A stretch of 64,000 nucleotides of DNA, taken from Marmoricola sp. (GTDB lineage Bacteria > Actinomycetota > Actinomycetes > Propionibacteriales > Nocardioidaceae). The translations under genes were made by a program, and so were the position numbers. Where the stretch lies: positions 1 to 64,000 of the forward strand of contig JAOPYE010000009.1 of the NCBI GenBank assembly GCA_025964775.1. Reading direction: 5' to 3'. Of the stretch, positions 17,945-27,072 are shown piece by piece (the stretch's first letter is position 1; each line of letters opens with the position of its first letter). Below the pieces are notes generated by a model. The model did not search any database, had not been told where the DNA came from, and saw only the letters and a list, made by a program, of their open reading frames with translations.

Positions 17945-18763
17945 TTACTTCTTGATGATCTGCGACGCCGGCGGCGCCGCGATCGACACCGACTTGCCCC
18001 AGTCGCTGACCTTCATGTCGATCTTCTGACCACCGACGGTCAAGTCCAGCTGGCGCAACAGCTTGCCCGAGTCGAGGTACATGTCGTAGGTGATGGTCGC
18101 CGGCTGACCCGAGCCCAAGGCGTTGGAGGCCGCGCCGAACGCAGCCGCCGCCTTGGCGGTGTCGACCGTGACCACGTAGTGGGTGACCTGCACGCCGTCG
18201 ATCGACTCGGTACCGACGTCGAGGATCTTCTTGATCCCGGACTTCATCGAGAGCAGGGAAGCGGTCGGGCCGACGTTCGAGAGCTGGGTCAGCAGGCTGC
18301 CCAGTGACGGGTCGTTCTTCCCGATCTTGAGGTACTTGCCCCCGGTCGTCTGCTGCAGGTACATCACTCCACCGGTCAGCACGATGTCGACCTTCTGCGA
18401 CCCCGTGGTCATCACCAGCCGCATCGCGGTGCCGTGCCGGTAGTCGACGTCGGCCTGGGCGCTCGCCGAGCTTCCGATGTCCATGACCATGTGCGCGGTG
18501 CCCTTGGCCTTCATCGCCGCGGTCACCTCGGTCACGAACTGGTTGATGTCGATACTCGTCCCGGTGGCCGCGGCACCGCCCTCGGTCGGAGTCGCTGTCG
18601 CTGTCGCTGTCGCTGTGGCTGTCGCTGTCGGGGACCCGGACACGGAGGCATTCGGCGAAGCCGCGGTGCCTTTCGCGTTGTCGGATCCGCAGCCCGCCAG
18701 CGGGGCGATCAGCAGCGCGCCGACGGCGATCGCGGCAAGACTGCGGGAACGGGTCTGGAACAT
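17945..18763 (-). CDS. Lipoprotein of LppX/LprG type
   Basis: This 272-residue exported lipoprotein has a signal peptide ending in the lipobox LAGC, with Cys25 lipidated. An Ala-Thr dipeptide linker (about residues 47-60) follows. The C-terminal domain of about 200 residues has the LppX_LprAFG features: AMKAKGTAHMVMDIG, KVDIVLTGGVMYLQ and GVQVTHYVVTVDTAKA. Relatives in mycobacteria carry lipids or triacylglycerol across the envelope in a hydrophobic cavity. No matching MFS exporter gene adjoins it here. Confidence 0.85.
   Translation of the reverse strand: MFQTRSRSLAAIAVGALLIAPLAGCGSDNAKGTAASPNASVSGSPTATATATATATATPTEGGAAATGTSIDINQFVTEVTAAMKAKGTAHMVMDIGSSASAQADVDYRHGTAMRLVMTTGSQKVDIVLTGGVMYLQQTTGGKYLKIGKNDPSLGSLLTQLSNVGPTASLLSMKSGIKKILDVGTESIDGVQVTHYVVTVDTAKAAAAFGAASNALGSGQPATITYDMYLDSGKLLRQLDLTVGGQKIDMKVSDWGKSVSIAAPPASQIIKK
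18590..18640 (-). repeat. Microsatellite-like Ala-Thr codon repeat
   Basis: Six-base units, GCTGTC on the plus strand, recur several times and encode the Ala-Thr linker of the lipoprotein. This in-frame hexamer run is prone to length variation. Confidence 0.8.
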
Positions 18764-18802
18764 GGATCCTCCGAAGGGGTTCAGCGGGAAGTCGGTCCCA
18801 GC

Positions 18803-19195
18803 CTAGGCGGTGGCCCTGTACGCCGCGGAGTTCGTGAGCAGGTCGTGCAGTCCGCGACCGTCGGCGCGGAAGACCAGCGGCGGAATGACCAGGCAGATGA
18901 GCAACTGGCGCTCGAGGGCCCGCAACAGGCTCAGCGGCCGCCCGTCGAGCTGCCGCACGCTGATCCGCAGCAGCTTCTGGCCGAAGGATGCCCCGGTCAG
19001 CGCGATGCCCACGGCGGACTCGAGCCAGAACAGGGCGAGGGGAAGCCACTGGTAGGCAGATCCGCCGAAGCCGCCCAGGATGAACGCGGCGACGAGCGAT
19101 GACGCGGCCCAGTCGAGGAACAGCGCCCCGACCCGGTAGGCCCAGGAGGCCGTGTCGGGTACGAGCGGGTGGCCGGCGGGCGTGTGGTCAGACAT
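18803..19195 (-). CDS. RDD family membrane protein
   Basis: The ATG at 19195 gives a 130-residue protein with the RDD family pattern: Arg in the first helix (WAYRVGALFLDWAASSLVAA), a second helix near WLPLALFWLESAVGIAL and the GASFGQKLLRISV strand. A third helix (LLICLVIPPLVF) precedes the Asp of GLHDLLTNS. RDD proteins are small integral membrane proteins, some linked to ion transport, with no general function known. It is divergent from glnA1 across 187 bases. Confidence 0.85.
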   Translation of the reverse strand: MSDHTPAGHPLVPDTASWAYRVGALFLDWAASSLVAAFILGGFGGSAYQWLPLALFWLESAVGIALTGASFGQKLLRISVRQLDGRPLSLLRALERQLLICLVIPPLVFRADGRGLHDLLTNSAAYRATA

Positions 19196-19244
19196 CCGGG
19201 CGAGCCTATCGAGACGCTCGGGCCGTCCCGGAAAGTGGTCCCTA

Positions 19245-19273
19245 TTACGCATCGGATTCAAACCAGATACGGT
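19245..19273 (+). promoter_or_regulatory. Candidate sigma-70-type promoter of glnA1
   Basis: A -35-like TTACGC (19245-19250) and a -10-like TACGGT (19268-19273) are separated by exactly 17 bases, about 110 bases before the glnA1 start. The -10 fits the TAnnnT form usual for actinobacteria, and the -35 is weak. No GlnR box was recognised with confidence. Confidence 0.35.
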
Positions 19274-19382
19274 CGTTCCGCGGATCAACGTACGGTCAGT
19301 TCCAGCGCTGTGGCTCACCGTCGCGCCGCGGTCACCACACCCATCTTGATGCAGGTCGCGGGTCTGCGACCAAGGAGGACGA

Positions 19383-20804
19383 ATGTTCAGCAACAGCGAA
19401 GAGCTACTCAAGTACCTCAAGGACGAGCGCGTCGAGATGGTCGACGTCCGCTTCTGCGACCTGCCCGGTGTGATGCAGCACTTCACTGTGCCGGTTTCGT
19501 CCTTCGACCAGTCGATCTTCGACGCCGGTCTCGGCTTCGACGGCTCCTCCATCCGCGGCTTCCAGGCCATCCACGAGTCCGACATGCAGCTGTTCCCGGA
19601 CCCGACGACCGCCTGGATCGACCCGTTCCGTACGGCGAAGACCCTGGTCGTGAACTTCTTCATCCACGACCCGATCACGGGCGAGGCCTACTCCCGCGAC
19701 CCGCGCAACATCGCGAAGAAGGCGATGGCGTACCTGGCCAGCACTGGCATCGGCGACCAGGCGTTCTTCGCCCCCGAGGCCGAGTTCTACGTGTTCGACT
19801 CGGTCCGTTTCGAGACCGGCGTGAACAAGGGCTTCTACCACATCGAGTCCGAGGCCGGCGCCTGGAACACCGGCCAGGACGTCGAGACGAACCGCGGTTA
19901 CAAGGTCCGTTACAAGGGCGGTTACTTCCCGGTCGCGCCGTACGACCACTTCGGTGAGCTCCGCGACGAGATGGTCATCGAGATGGAGAAGGCCAACCTC
20001 CACGTCGAGCGTGCGCACCACGAAGTCGGTACCGCCGGCCAGGCCGAGATCAACTACAAGTTCGACGAGCTGCTCAAGGCCGCCGACGACGTCATGAAGT
20101 TCAAGTACATCGTCAAGAACGTCGCCTGGCGCAACGGCAAGACGGCGACCTTCATGCCGAAGCCGATCTTCGGTGACAACGGTTCGGGCATGCACGTGCA
20201 CCAGTCGATCTGGAACGCCGGCTCGCCGCTGTTCTACGACGAGACCGGGTACGGCGGCTTGTCCGACATGGCCCGCTACTACATCGGCGGCATCCTGAAG
20301 CACGCCCCGTCGCTGCTGGCGTTCACCAACCCGACGGTGAACTCCTACCACCGCCTGGTGCCGGGCTTCGAGGCGCCGATCTCGCTCGTCTACAGCCAGC
20401 GCAACCGGTCTGCGTGTGTGCGTATCCCGATCACGGGTTCGAACCCGAAGGCCAAGCGCATCGAGTTCCGGTGCCCCGACCCGTCGGCGAACCCGTACCT
20501 GGCGTTCTCCGCGCTGCTGCTCGCCGGCATCGACGGCATCAAGAACAAGATCGAGCCTGCCGCGCCGGTCGACAAGGACATCTACGAGCTGCCGCCGGCA
20601 GAGATGGCCGAGATCGCCCAGGTCCCGACCTCACTCGGCGACGTGCTGAACAACCTGGAGTCCGACCACGACTTCCTGACCGTCGGCAACGTCTTCACGC
20701 CCGACCTGATCGAGACCTGGATCGACTACAAGCGAACTCAGGAGATCCTGCCGGTGCAGCTGCGGCCGCACCCGCACGAGTTCGAGCTGTACTACGACAT
20801 CTGA
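19383..20804 (+). CDS. glnA1: Glutamine synthetase type I, adenylylatable (GlnA1)
   Basis: This dodecameric cytosolic enzyme makes glutamine from glutamate, ammonia and ATP. The length of 473 residues is that of the GSI-beta form. Features include [18 protein letters not shown], the ATP-loop [35 protein letters not shown] and the [17 protein letters not shown] block. Tyr401 in DKDIYELPP is the family adenylylation site, the target of GlnE, which is encoded at 49012-52002. The ATG follows an AAGGAGG ribosome site by 5 bases. A second, non-adenylylatable synthetase lies at 52018-53355. Confidence 0.97.
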   Translation: MFSNSEELLKYLKDERVEMVDVRFCDLPGVMQHFTVPVSSFDQSIFDAGLGFDGSSIRGFQAIHESDMQLFPDPTTAWIDPFRTAKTLVVNFFIHDPITGEAYSRDPRNIAKKAMAYLASTGIGDQAFFAPEAEFYVFDSVRFETGVNKGFYHIESEAGAWNTGQDVETNRGYKVRYKGGYFPVAPYDHFGELRDEMVIEMEKANLHVERAHHEVGTAGQAEINYKFDELLKAADDVMKFKYIVKNVAWRNGKTATFMPKPIFGDNGSGMHVHQSIWNAGSPLFYDETGYGGLSDMARYYIGGILKHAPSLLAFTNPTVNSYHRLVPGFEAPISLVYSQRNRSACVRIPITGSNPKAKRIEFRCPDPSANPYLAFSALLLAGIDGIKNKIEPAAPVDKDIYELPPAEMAEIAQVPTSLGDVLNNLESDHDFLTVGNVFTPDLIETWIDYKRTQEILPVQLRPHPHEFELYYDI

Positions 20805-20806
20805 GT

Positions 20807-20824
20807 TCAACAACTAGGTGTTGA
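20807..20824 (+). terminator. Weak hairpin after glnA1
   Basis: TCAACA (20807-20812) and TGTTGA (20819-20824) pair around a 6-base loop just behind the glnA1 stop. There is no U-run, so termination strength is doubtful. The direct repeat GAGTTC flanks it on both sides. Confidence 0.3.
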
Positions 20825-20891
20825 GTTCGGTCAGCGGGCCGTCGATCTCCGGATCGGCGGCCCCTTCGCCTTCAAACAGAGGAGCACGTTG

Positions 20892-21293
20892 ATGGAACCC
20901 TCGGAGCAGGAAGCCCAGGCCTGGGCGGCCGTCGGGCGCGCTTCGTACGTCTCGTTCACCAGCTATCGCAAGAACGGCACGGCAGTCGCGACCCCCGTCT
21001 GGATCGCTCCCGACGGCGACGACCTCTACTTCTTCTCGGACACGGGTGCCTACAAGGTCAAGCGCGTCCGCAACAACCCTGCCGTGAGCCTGCAACCGTG
21101 CGACGTCCGCGGTCGCATCAAGGACGGTGCTCCGCTGGTCACCGGCCTGGCTGCGGTGCTGGACCACGCCGACACCCCGCGGGTGCGTCGCATCGTCAAC
21201 CGCAAGTACCGCGTCACCGGCACCATCGGCGGCCTGTTCAGCCGGCTCCGAGGCTCAGAGGCATCGATCGGGATCCGGATCCGGAAGGCGTAG
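20892..21293 (+). CDS. PPOX-class F420/FMN-dependent enzyme
   Basis: This 133-residue split-barrel flavin or F420 protein uses the ATG at 20892, preceded by GAGGAG. Features are ASYVSFTSYRKNGTAVATPV, WIAPDGDDLYFFSD and GAYKVKRVRNNPAVSLQPCD, matching the small PPOX-type family common in actinobacteria, whose members use F420 or bind FMN or haem. The substrate is unknown. It ends 4 bases before the convergent trmL-like gene. Confidence 0.85.
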   Translation: MEPSEQEAQAWAAVGRASYVSFTSYRKNGTAVATPVWIAPDGDDLYFFSDTGAYKVKRVRNNPAVSLQPCDVRGRIKDGAPLVTGLAAVLDHADTPRVRRIVNRKYRVTGTIGGLFSRLRGSEASIGIRIRKA

Positions 21294-21297
21294 ACGT

Positions 21298-21768
21298 CTA
21301 CTGCGCTCCCGGGAACCCCTGCTGGCGCCAGGCCTCGTAGGTCACCACGGCCGCAGAGTTCGCCAGGTTCAGCGACCTGCGGCCCTCGAGCATCGGGATC
21401 CGGATCCGATCGGTCACCCGGGGGTGACCCAGAACCTCCTCGGAGAGGCCGGTCGGCTCGGGCCCGAAGAGCAGGACGTCGCCCGCGTGGAACTCGACGT
21501 CGGAGTACCAGCGGGTCGCGTGGGCGGTGAAGGCGAAGACCCGGGACGACGCCAGTTCTTCGCTGGCGAGTGCCGTGTCAAGGTCCGGATGCACCACGAC
21601 GGACGCCAGGTCGTGGTAGTCCAGTCCCGCGCGCTTGAGCTTGGGCTCCGACAGGTCAAAACCGAGAGGTTCGACCAGGTGCAGTGAACTCCCCGTGTTG
21701 GCTGCCAGCCGGATCGCGTTCCCGGTGTTGGGAGGGATCCGGGGCTCGACGAACATCACATGGAACAC
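21298..21768 (-). CDS. trmL: tRNA (cytidine/uridine-34-2'-O)-methyltransferase TrmL
   Basis: This 156-residue SPOUT-fold enzyme is expected to methylate the wobble ribose of certain leucine tRNAs using SAM. The N-terminal FVEPRIPPNTGNAIRLAANT is the family signature. The SAM-binding knot has DVLLFGPEPTGLSEEVL and IRIPMLEGRRSLNLANSAAV. The length is that of TrmL rather than the longer SpoU enzymes. It is followed on the same strand by nothing obviously related; an aldo/keto reductase lies upstream. Confidence 0.92.
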   Translation of the reverse strand: MFHVMFVEPRIPPNTGNAIRLAANTGSSLHLVEPLGFDLSEPKLKRAGLDYHDLASVVVHPDLDTALASEELASSRVFAFTAHATRWYSDVEFHAGDVLLFGPEPTGLSEEVLGHPRVTDRIRIPMLEGRRSLNLANSAAVVTYEAWRQQGFPGAQ

Positions 21769-21802
21769 GCCTCACGGTATCCCGCACCAGACGGGGCACA
21801 GG

Positions 21803-22672
21803 TCAGCCGCCAAGCCTACTGAGCGTCTTCACCTCGTCGTCGCTGAGGTCGATGCCGGCAGCAGCCGTGTTGGACTCCAGGTGCGCAACCCTCGACGTAC
21901 CCGGGATCGGCAGCATCACCGGTGAGAGCTGGAGGAGCCACGCCAACGCGATCTGGGTGACCGTCGCGTCGTGTGCGTGGGCGATGTCGGCCAGCGGGCC
22001 GGCATCACCGTTGAGGTCGGCGACCGGGCGCCACGGGATGAAGCCGATCCCGTTCGCCTCGCTGTAGGCGAGCAGGTCGTCGGCGTCGCGGGTGCCGAGG
22101 CTGAACCGGTTCTGGACGGTGGCGATCGCAGCGATCTCCTGGGCGGCCTTCAGCTCCTCGACGGTGACCTCCGAGAGCCCGATGTGCCGGATCTTGCCCT
22201 CGTCACGAAGGTCACGGAGCTCACCGATCTGGTCCTCGAGCGGCACGGCTGGATCGATGCGGTGCAGCTGGAACAGGTCGATCGTCTCGAGGTTCAGGCG
22301 GCGGAGGCTCAGCTCGGCCTGCTGTCGCAGGTACGCCGGCACGCCCACCGGGGTCCAGAGGCCCGGTCCCTGGCGGGTGAGACCGGCCTTGGTGGCGATC
22401 ACCACACCATCCCGGTACGGGTGCAGCGCCTCGGCCAGCAGCTCCTCGGCGACGCCCGGACCGTAGGCGTCCGCAGTGTCGAAGAAGGTGATGCCGAGCT
22501 CAACCGCGCGACGCAGGACGGCAATCGCCTCGGCATGGTCCTTCGGCGGGCCCCACACCCCGTCTCCGGTCAACTGCATGGTGCCGTAACCGAGGCGGAC
22601 GACGGGCAGGTCGCCGCCGATCGAGAAGGACCCGGACGGAGCGGCAAGGTTCTCAGAGAGTGAAGACGTCAT
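21803..22672 (-). CDS. Aldo/keto reductase
   Basis: The ATG at 22672 gives 289 residues of a TIM-barrel NADPH-dependent carbonyl reductase. Visible elements are the VRLGYGTMQLTG opening strand and the catalytic FFDTADAYGPGVAEELLAEAL with Asp and Tyr of the tetrad. The lysine is in VVIATKAGL and the histidine in LFQLHRIDP. The C-terminal QIALAWLLQLSPVMLPIPGT binds the cofactor. In-frame codons upstream of 22672 run into the antisense of the exonuclease gene, which supports the shorter start. Substrate unknown. Confidence 0.9.
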   Translation of the reverse strand: MTSSLSENLAAPSGSFSIGGDLPVVRLGYGTMQLTGDGVWGPPKDHAEAIAVLRRAVELGITFFDTADAYGPGVAEELLAEALHPYRDGVVIATKAGLTRQGPGLWTPVGVPAYLRQQAELSLRRLNLETIDLFQLHRIDPAVPLEDQIGELRDLRDEGKIRHIGLSEVTVEELKAAQEIAAIATVQNRFSLGTRDADDLLAYSEANGIGFIPWRPVADLNGDAGPLADIAHAHDATVTQIALAWLLQLSPVMLPIPGTSRVAHLESNTAAAGIDLSDDEVKTLSRLGG

Positions 22673-22693
22673 GTCTGCGACAACGCCTCTACG

Positions 22694-23722
22694 ATGACCG
22701 GGATTCCCATGACCGCCCCTGAAGATCGTCCCCGCAAGCTGTTGCTGGTCGTGGATGCGCCGTCGCTGCTGCACCGCAACCACCACGCCCGGGCGCACAC
22801 CCGGATCATCGACCGATCGGGTCGACCGGCGTGGGCCCTGCACGGCATGCTGCGTCAGATCCTCGAGGCGATCGAGGCGTTCGCCCCCGATGCCGTGATC
22901 TTCGGCCTCGACGACCGGACCGCATCCATGCGCTCGGCGTACTACCCCGACTACAAGGCGGGCAGGGCCGAGAAGGACGCCGACCTGGTCGACCAGCTGG
23001 AGCGGGCCGGCGCGTTGCTCGATGCCCTCGGCCTCGCCACCCTCACTCCCCCGGGCCTCGAAGCCGACGACGTCAATGCCTCCGGCGCGACCTGGGCCCG
23101 AGCCAACGACTGGAACTGCGTGATCATCACCTCCGACCGGGACGCGTTCGCCCACATCAGCGACCACACCCAGGTCCTGCGCCTGATCAGCGGCGGCATC
23201 AACGGATCACCGCTGCTCAACCCGAAGCGCCTGTTCGCGATGTACGGCGTTGCCGCCGAGCACTACCTCGAGTACGCCGCCCTGCGCGGGGACGCGAGCG
23301 ACAACCTGCCCGGAGTCACCGGCATCGGCGAGAAGACTGCCGCCGCCCTGCTCGCCCAGACGGGTTCGATGAGAGTCGTCTGGGCAGACATCGATCACAA
23401 CGCCGGCCAGGTCGTCGAAGCCACCATGGACGCGTGGGCCGCAGAGACCGGTGCGCGCCGCATCGGGGCCACCGTCGTACGGCGGCTCGCGGCTCCGGGT
23501 GCACGCGAGCGCTTCGACTTCAATGTGCGGATCATGTCGGGGCGTGATGACCTCGATCTCGGTCTCACCCCCGAGATCCCTGGATCCCCCGGGCTCCTGC
23601 CGCTGGATCCCGACCGGGTGAGCCGGGTCGTGGGCTTTCTGAACGTCGAAGCCACGACGTCGTTGGCGATCCGGGTCCTGAGCACGGACCCGGCGTCAAC
23701 GACCAGCCCGGACGCCCGGTAA
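22694..23722 (+). CDS. Stand-alone 5'-3' exonuclease (Pol I N-domain type)
   Basis: This 342-residue protein resembles the flap endonuclease domain of DNA polymerase I without the polymerase. The acidic metal-binding residues are in LLLVVDAPSLLHRNH, FGLDDRTASMRSAYYPDYKA, GLEADDVNAS and IITSDRDAFAHI. The helix-hairpin-helix region is GDASDNLPGVTGIGEKTAAA. It may process RNA primers or flaps. The last 60 residues are an extra tail. An alternative ATG 15 bases downstream would remove MTGIP. It is followed 10 bases later by prfC, but no shared role is evident. Confidence 0.88.
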   Translation: MTGIPMTAPEDRPRKLLLVVDAPSLLHRNHHARAHTRIIDRSGRPAWALHGMLRQILEAIEAFAPDAVIFGLDDRTASMRSAYYPDYKAGRAEKDADLVDQLERAGALLDALGLATLTPPGLEADDVNASGATWARANDWNCVIITSDRDAFAHISDHTQVLRLISGGINGSPLLNPKRLFAMYGVAAEHYLEYAALRGDASDNLPGVTGIGEKTAAALLAQTGSMRVVWADIDHNAGQVVEATMDAWAAETGARRIGATVVRRLAAPGARERFDFNVRIMSGRDDLDLGLTPEIPGSPGLLPLDPDRVSRVVGFLNVEATTSLAIRVLSTDPASTTSPDAR

Positions 23723-23732
23723 ATTCGGCCGA

Positions 23733-25298
23733 ATGTCTGACAACCGGCCCCGCCGCACCTTCGCCGTCATCAGCCACCCTGACGCCGGCAAGTCGACGCT
23801 GACCGAGGCTCTCGCGCTGCATGCCCGGGTGATCACCGAGGCCGGCGCGGTGCACGGCAAGGGAGACCGCCGCGCCACCGTCTCGGACTGGATGGCGATG
23901 GAGAAGGCCCGCGGGATCTCGATCACCTCGGCTGCGCTGCAGTTCGTCTACCGCGACCACGTGGTCAACCTGGTCGACACCCCCGGGCACAGCGACTTCT
24001 CCGAGGACACCTACCGGGTGCTCTCGGCGGTCGACTCGGCCGTGATGCTCGTCGATGCCGGAAAGGGCCTGGAACCCCAGACGCTCAAGCTCTTCCGGGT
24101 GTGCGCCCTGCGCGGGATCCCGGTGATCACCGTGATCAACAAGTGGGACCGCCCCGGCATGTCGGCGTTGGCCCTGATGGACGAGATCGAGCAGCAGATC
24201 AAGTTGCGGCCGACTCCGTTGACCTGGCCGGTCGGCGAGGCAGGTGACTTCCGGGGCGTCCTTGACCGTCGTACGGGCGAGTTCGTGAAGTACACCCGGA
24301 CCGCGGGCGGCGCGACCCGGGCACCCGAACGCCGGATGGCGGCCTCGGAGGTCGAGGAGGCCGACGCAGCTGTCTGGGCCGATGCCGTCGACGAGCACGA
24401 GCTGCTCGCCCTCGACGACGCCGATCACGACCAGGAGGGCTTCCTCGCGGGTGCCACGACGCCGGTCATGTTCGCCTCGGCACTGCAGAACTTCGGGGTG
24501 GCCCAGCTGCTCGACCTCCTCCTCGAGCTTGCGCCCGGACCGAGCGCGACCACGGGAACGGACGGCTCGGTGCGTCAGGTCGACGACGACTTCAGCGCCT
24601 TCGTCTTCAAGGTGCAGTCCGGCATGAACAGCTCGCACCGCGACCGGTTGGCCTACGCCCGGGTGGTCTCGGGAACGTTCGAACGCGGCATGATCGTCAC
24701 GCACGCGTCCACCGGTCGACCGTTCGCCACGAAGTTCGCGCAGTCCATGTTCGGCCGCGAGACGACCTCGGTCGAGCAAGCCTCGCCGGGCGACATCATC
24801 GGGCTGGTGAACGCCCAGGCGCTCCGCGTCGGAGACACGATCTACGAGGGCGACCGGATCGACTACCCTCCGGTCCCGAGCTTCGCACCCGAGCACTTCG
24901 TGAGCGCGACTGCCGGCGACATCAGCCGCTACAAGCAGTTTCGCAAGGGTATCGACCAGCTCGACCAGGAGGGCGTCGTCCAGGTCCTGCGATCCGACCT
25001 GCGCGGTGACCAGAGTCCGGTCCTGGCGGCTGTCGGGCCGTTGCAGTTCGAAGTCGTCGAGGAACGGATGAGGAACGAGTTCAACTCGCCGATCCGCCTG
25101 TCCAGGCTCGACTACTCGGTGGCGCGTCGCACCGACGCTCCCGGTGCGCAGGTCTTGAGCGGAGTCCGTGGCGCCGAGGTGCTGCAGCGCACGGACGGCA
25201 CCTACCTGGCCCTGTTCATCGACAAGTGGCGGGCGAACAACGCCGGACGCGAGAACCCTGAGGTGCTTCTCGAGGAGCTGCCTGCCGGCGGCAGCTGA
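23733..25298 (+). CDS. prfC: Peptide chain release factor 3
   Basis: RF3 is a translational GTPase that recycles RF1 and RF2 from the ribosome after termination. It has 521 residues, normal for RF3. The G1 motif is ISHPDAGKST, the switch I region is GDRRATVSDWMAMEKARGIS, G3 is DTPGHSDFSEDT and G4 is NKWDRPG. The C-terminal domain carries QFEVVEERMRNEFNSPIRLS. Elongation factor G has a different domain order after domain II and is longer, so prfC is preferred. Confidence 0.96.
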   Translation: MSDNRPRRTFAVISHPDAGKSTLTEALALHARVITEAGAVHGKGDRRATVSDWMAMEKARGISITSAALQFVYRDHVVNLVDTPGHSDFSEDTYRVLSAVDSAVMLVDAGKGLEPQTLKLFRVCALRGIPVITVINKWDRPGMSALALMDEIEQQIKLRPTPLTWPVGEAGDFRGVLDRRTGEFVKYTRTAGGATRAPERRMAASEVEEADAAVWADAVDEHELLALDDADHDQEGFLAGATTPVMFASALQNFGVAQLLDLLLELAPGPSATTGTDGSVRQVDDDFSAFVFKVQSGMNSSHRDRLAYARVVSGTFERGMIVTHASTGRPFATKFAQSMFGRETTSVEQASPGDIIGLVNAQALRVGDTIYEGDRIDYPPVPSFAPEHFVSATAGDISRYKQFRKGIDQLDQEGVVQVLRSDLRGDQSPVLAAVGPLQFEVVEERMRNEFNSPIRLSRLDYSVARRTDAPGAQVLSGVRGAEVLQRTDGTYLALFIDKWRANNAGRENPEVLLEELPAGGS

Positions 25299-25376
25299 GT
25301 CCGAGCTTGGCCCGCGTCGGCCGACTGGTTCCTACCCCGGGAGGACGCCTGCGTTGCTCCCGGACGGCAAGATGGG

Positions 25377-26708
25377 GTGATGACGAACCGGACGACGCCC
25401 AGGCCCGGGCGCAACGTGCTCAAGCAGCAGGTGCGCTGGGGACTCGACCACGCCCTCCCCCGGGCGGTGATGTCGTACGCCGCACGGAAGGGTGATCTGC
25501 CCGGCCGCCTGATCGTCGAGTCCGGCATTGCCGAGACCGCGGACCTCGTGCCGCTCTTCGACGCTGCCCGTGCGTCCGGTCCGATCCACCAGGGAAGCTT
25601 CTCGTTCACCACCGCGACCCAGTCCACCGTCAAGGAGATCCTGACCAGTCCGGACTTCCGCACCGGGATCGTCCGAACCGGTGGACCGCTGACCGGACTA
25701 CGGGCCTGGGCCAACGTCGACATGCTCGGTCCGCTCGCGCCACCCTCGCTCCTGGTGACCGAACCGCCGGACCACACCCGCTATCGCAAGCTCGTGACGC
25801 GGGTCTTCACGGTGCGGGCGGTCGAACAGCTTCGCGGCCGTACCGAACAGATCGCGAACGAGCTCCTCGACCAGCTCGACCCGTCAGCACCGGTCGATCT
25901 CGTCGAGGCCTACTGCGCACGCCTTCCGCTGACCGTCATCACCGAGATCCTCGGGGTCGAACCTGCGGACCAGGACCGGGTCCTGGCGTTCGGGACCGCG
26001 GCTGCTCCGAGTCTTGACCTCGGTCTGTCGTGGCGATCCTTCAAGGCGGTCGAGGCGGCACTGAACGACTTCGATTCCTGGCTGACCAGCCACCTCGAGC
26101 ACCTGCGCGATCACCCCGGCGACAACCTGATGAGCAAGCTGGTCGCAGCGACCGAGGACGGCGTCGGGCTCACCGACGCCGAGCTCAAGGCCACCGCGGG
26201 CCTGGTGCTCGCGGCAGGGTTCGAGACCACGGTCAACCTGCTCGGGAACGCGATCGCCTTGTTCGACAAGCATCCCGACCAGCTGGCCCGACTGCGTGAG
26301 ACACCCGACCTCTGGCCGAACGCGGTCGACGAGGTCCTGCGGATCGACCCGCCCGTGCTGCTCACCGGACGGATGGCACTGCGCGACACGATCGTCGGCG
26401 GCGTCCACGTCCCCGAAGGCGCCCTCGTCTCGACGCTGCTGGCCGGGGCGAACCGGGATCCGGAGATCTTCACCGACCCGAACACCTTCGACGTCGAGCG
26501 GCCCAACGCGGCCGAGCACATGGCGTTCTCTGCCGGACGCCACTACTGCCTCGGTGCCTCACTGGCCCGGATGGAAGGTGAGGTCGGACTGCGGGTGCTC
26601 TACGACCGGTTCCCGGACCTTGCGCTGGCACCCGGCGCCCAGCGACGGCCGACACGCATCCTGCGCGGGTACGACGCGTTGCCGGCACGCCTAGTGCCCG
26701 CTGGGTAA
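25377..26708 (+). CDS. Cytochrome P450
   Basis: This 443-residue soluble class I P450 monooxygenase needs a ferredoxin and reductase, and neither is encoded nearby. The haem loop is FSAGRHYCLGASLARME, with the axial Cys. The I-helix is AAGFETTVN, with an acidic-Thr-like ET pair, and the K-helix is NAVDEVLRIDPPV with ExxR. Substrate recognition cannot be inferred. The N-terminal 60 residues lack a membrane anchor. It is convergent with the small-protein cluster that ends at 26743. An orphan P450 beside a sigma-factor cluster could be accessory metabolism. Confidence 0.92.
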   Translation: MMTNRTTPRPGRNVLKQQVRWGLDHALPRAVMSYAARKGDLPGRLIVESGIAETADLVPLFDAARASGPIHQGSFSFTTATQSTVKEILTSPDFRTGIVRTGGPLTGLRAWANVDMLGPLAPPSLLVTEPPDHTRYRKLVTRVFTVRAVEQLRGRTEQIANELLDQLDPSAPVDLVEAYCARLPLTVITEILGVEPADQDRVLAFGTAAAPSLDLGLSWRSFKAVEAALNDFDSWLTSHLEHLRDHPGDNLMSKLVAATEDGVGLTDAELKATAGLVLAAGFETTVNLLGNAIALFDKHPDQLARLRETPDLWPNAVDEVLRIDPPVLLTGRMALRDTIVGGVHVPEGALVSTLLAGANRDPEIFTDPNTFDVERPNAAEHMAFSAGRHYCLGASLARMEGEVGLRVLYDRFPDLALAPGAQRRPTRILRGYDALPARLVPAG

Positions 26709-26742
26709 CGAACTGCTTCGGGAGCTCGGGCACCGGCGACGG

Positions 26743-27069
26743 TCAGGTCACCGCGGCCAGCAAGGTCTGGGAGGCCGTGAGCCCGGCACGAGCTGCGCTG
26801 GTGGGCCGGCCCCGGCTCCCCCATCGCGGTGTCACGATGTAGGTGCGCCCCGCGATGATCAGGGCTACCGCGCGGGCGCCCGGAATCGGGATCGGCCTGG
26901 CGGTCGTGGCACTGACGTGCGCAGAATCGATCAGGTCGCCCTTGGTGCCGAGCAGCGTGATCGAGCCGTTGCGCCGGATGATCACCCATCCGTGCCTTGT
27001 CAGAGGACGGACGCCGCGGGTGATCTGACATTCGTCGAAGACCACGTCGGTCTGAAAGCTGTGTCCCAC
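26743..27069 (-). CDS. Small protein, last gene of the sigma-fusion cluster
   Basis: This is a 108-residue protein from the GTG at 27069, only 3 bases after the previous stop codon. It has two Gly-rich strand-turn repeats (HGWVIIRRNGSITLLGTKGD and ALIIAGRTYIVTPRWG), suggesting a small all-beta fold. I see no signal peptide or membrane helix. I recognise no family. Its place at the end of a tight minus-strand gene row implies coexpression with the sigma-fusion gene, but function is unknown. Confidence 0.6.
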   Translation of the reverse strand: MGHSFQTDVVFDECQITRGVRPLTRHGWVIIRRNGSITLLGTKGDLIDSAHVSATTARPIPIPGARAVALIIAGRTYIVTPRWGSRGRPTSAARAGLTASQTLLAAVT

Positions 27070-27072
27070 GGG

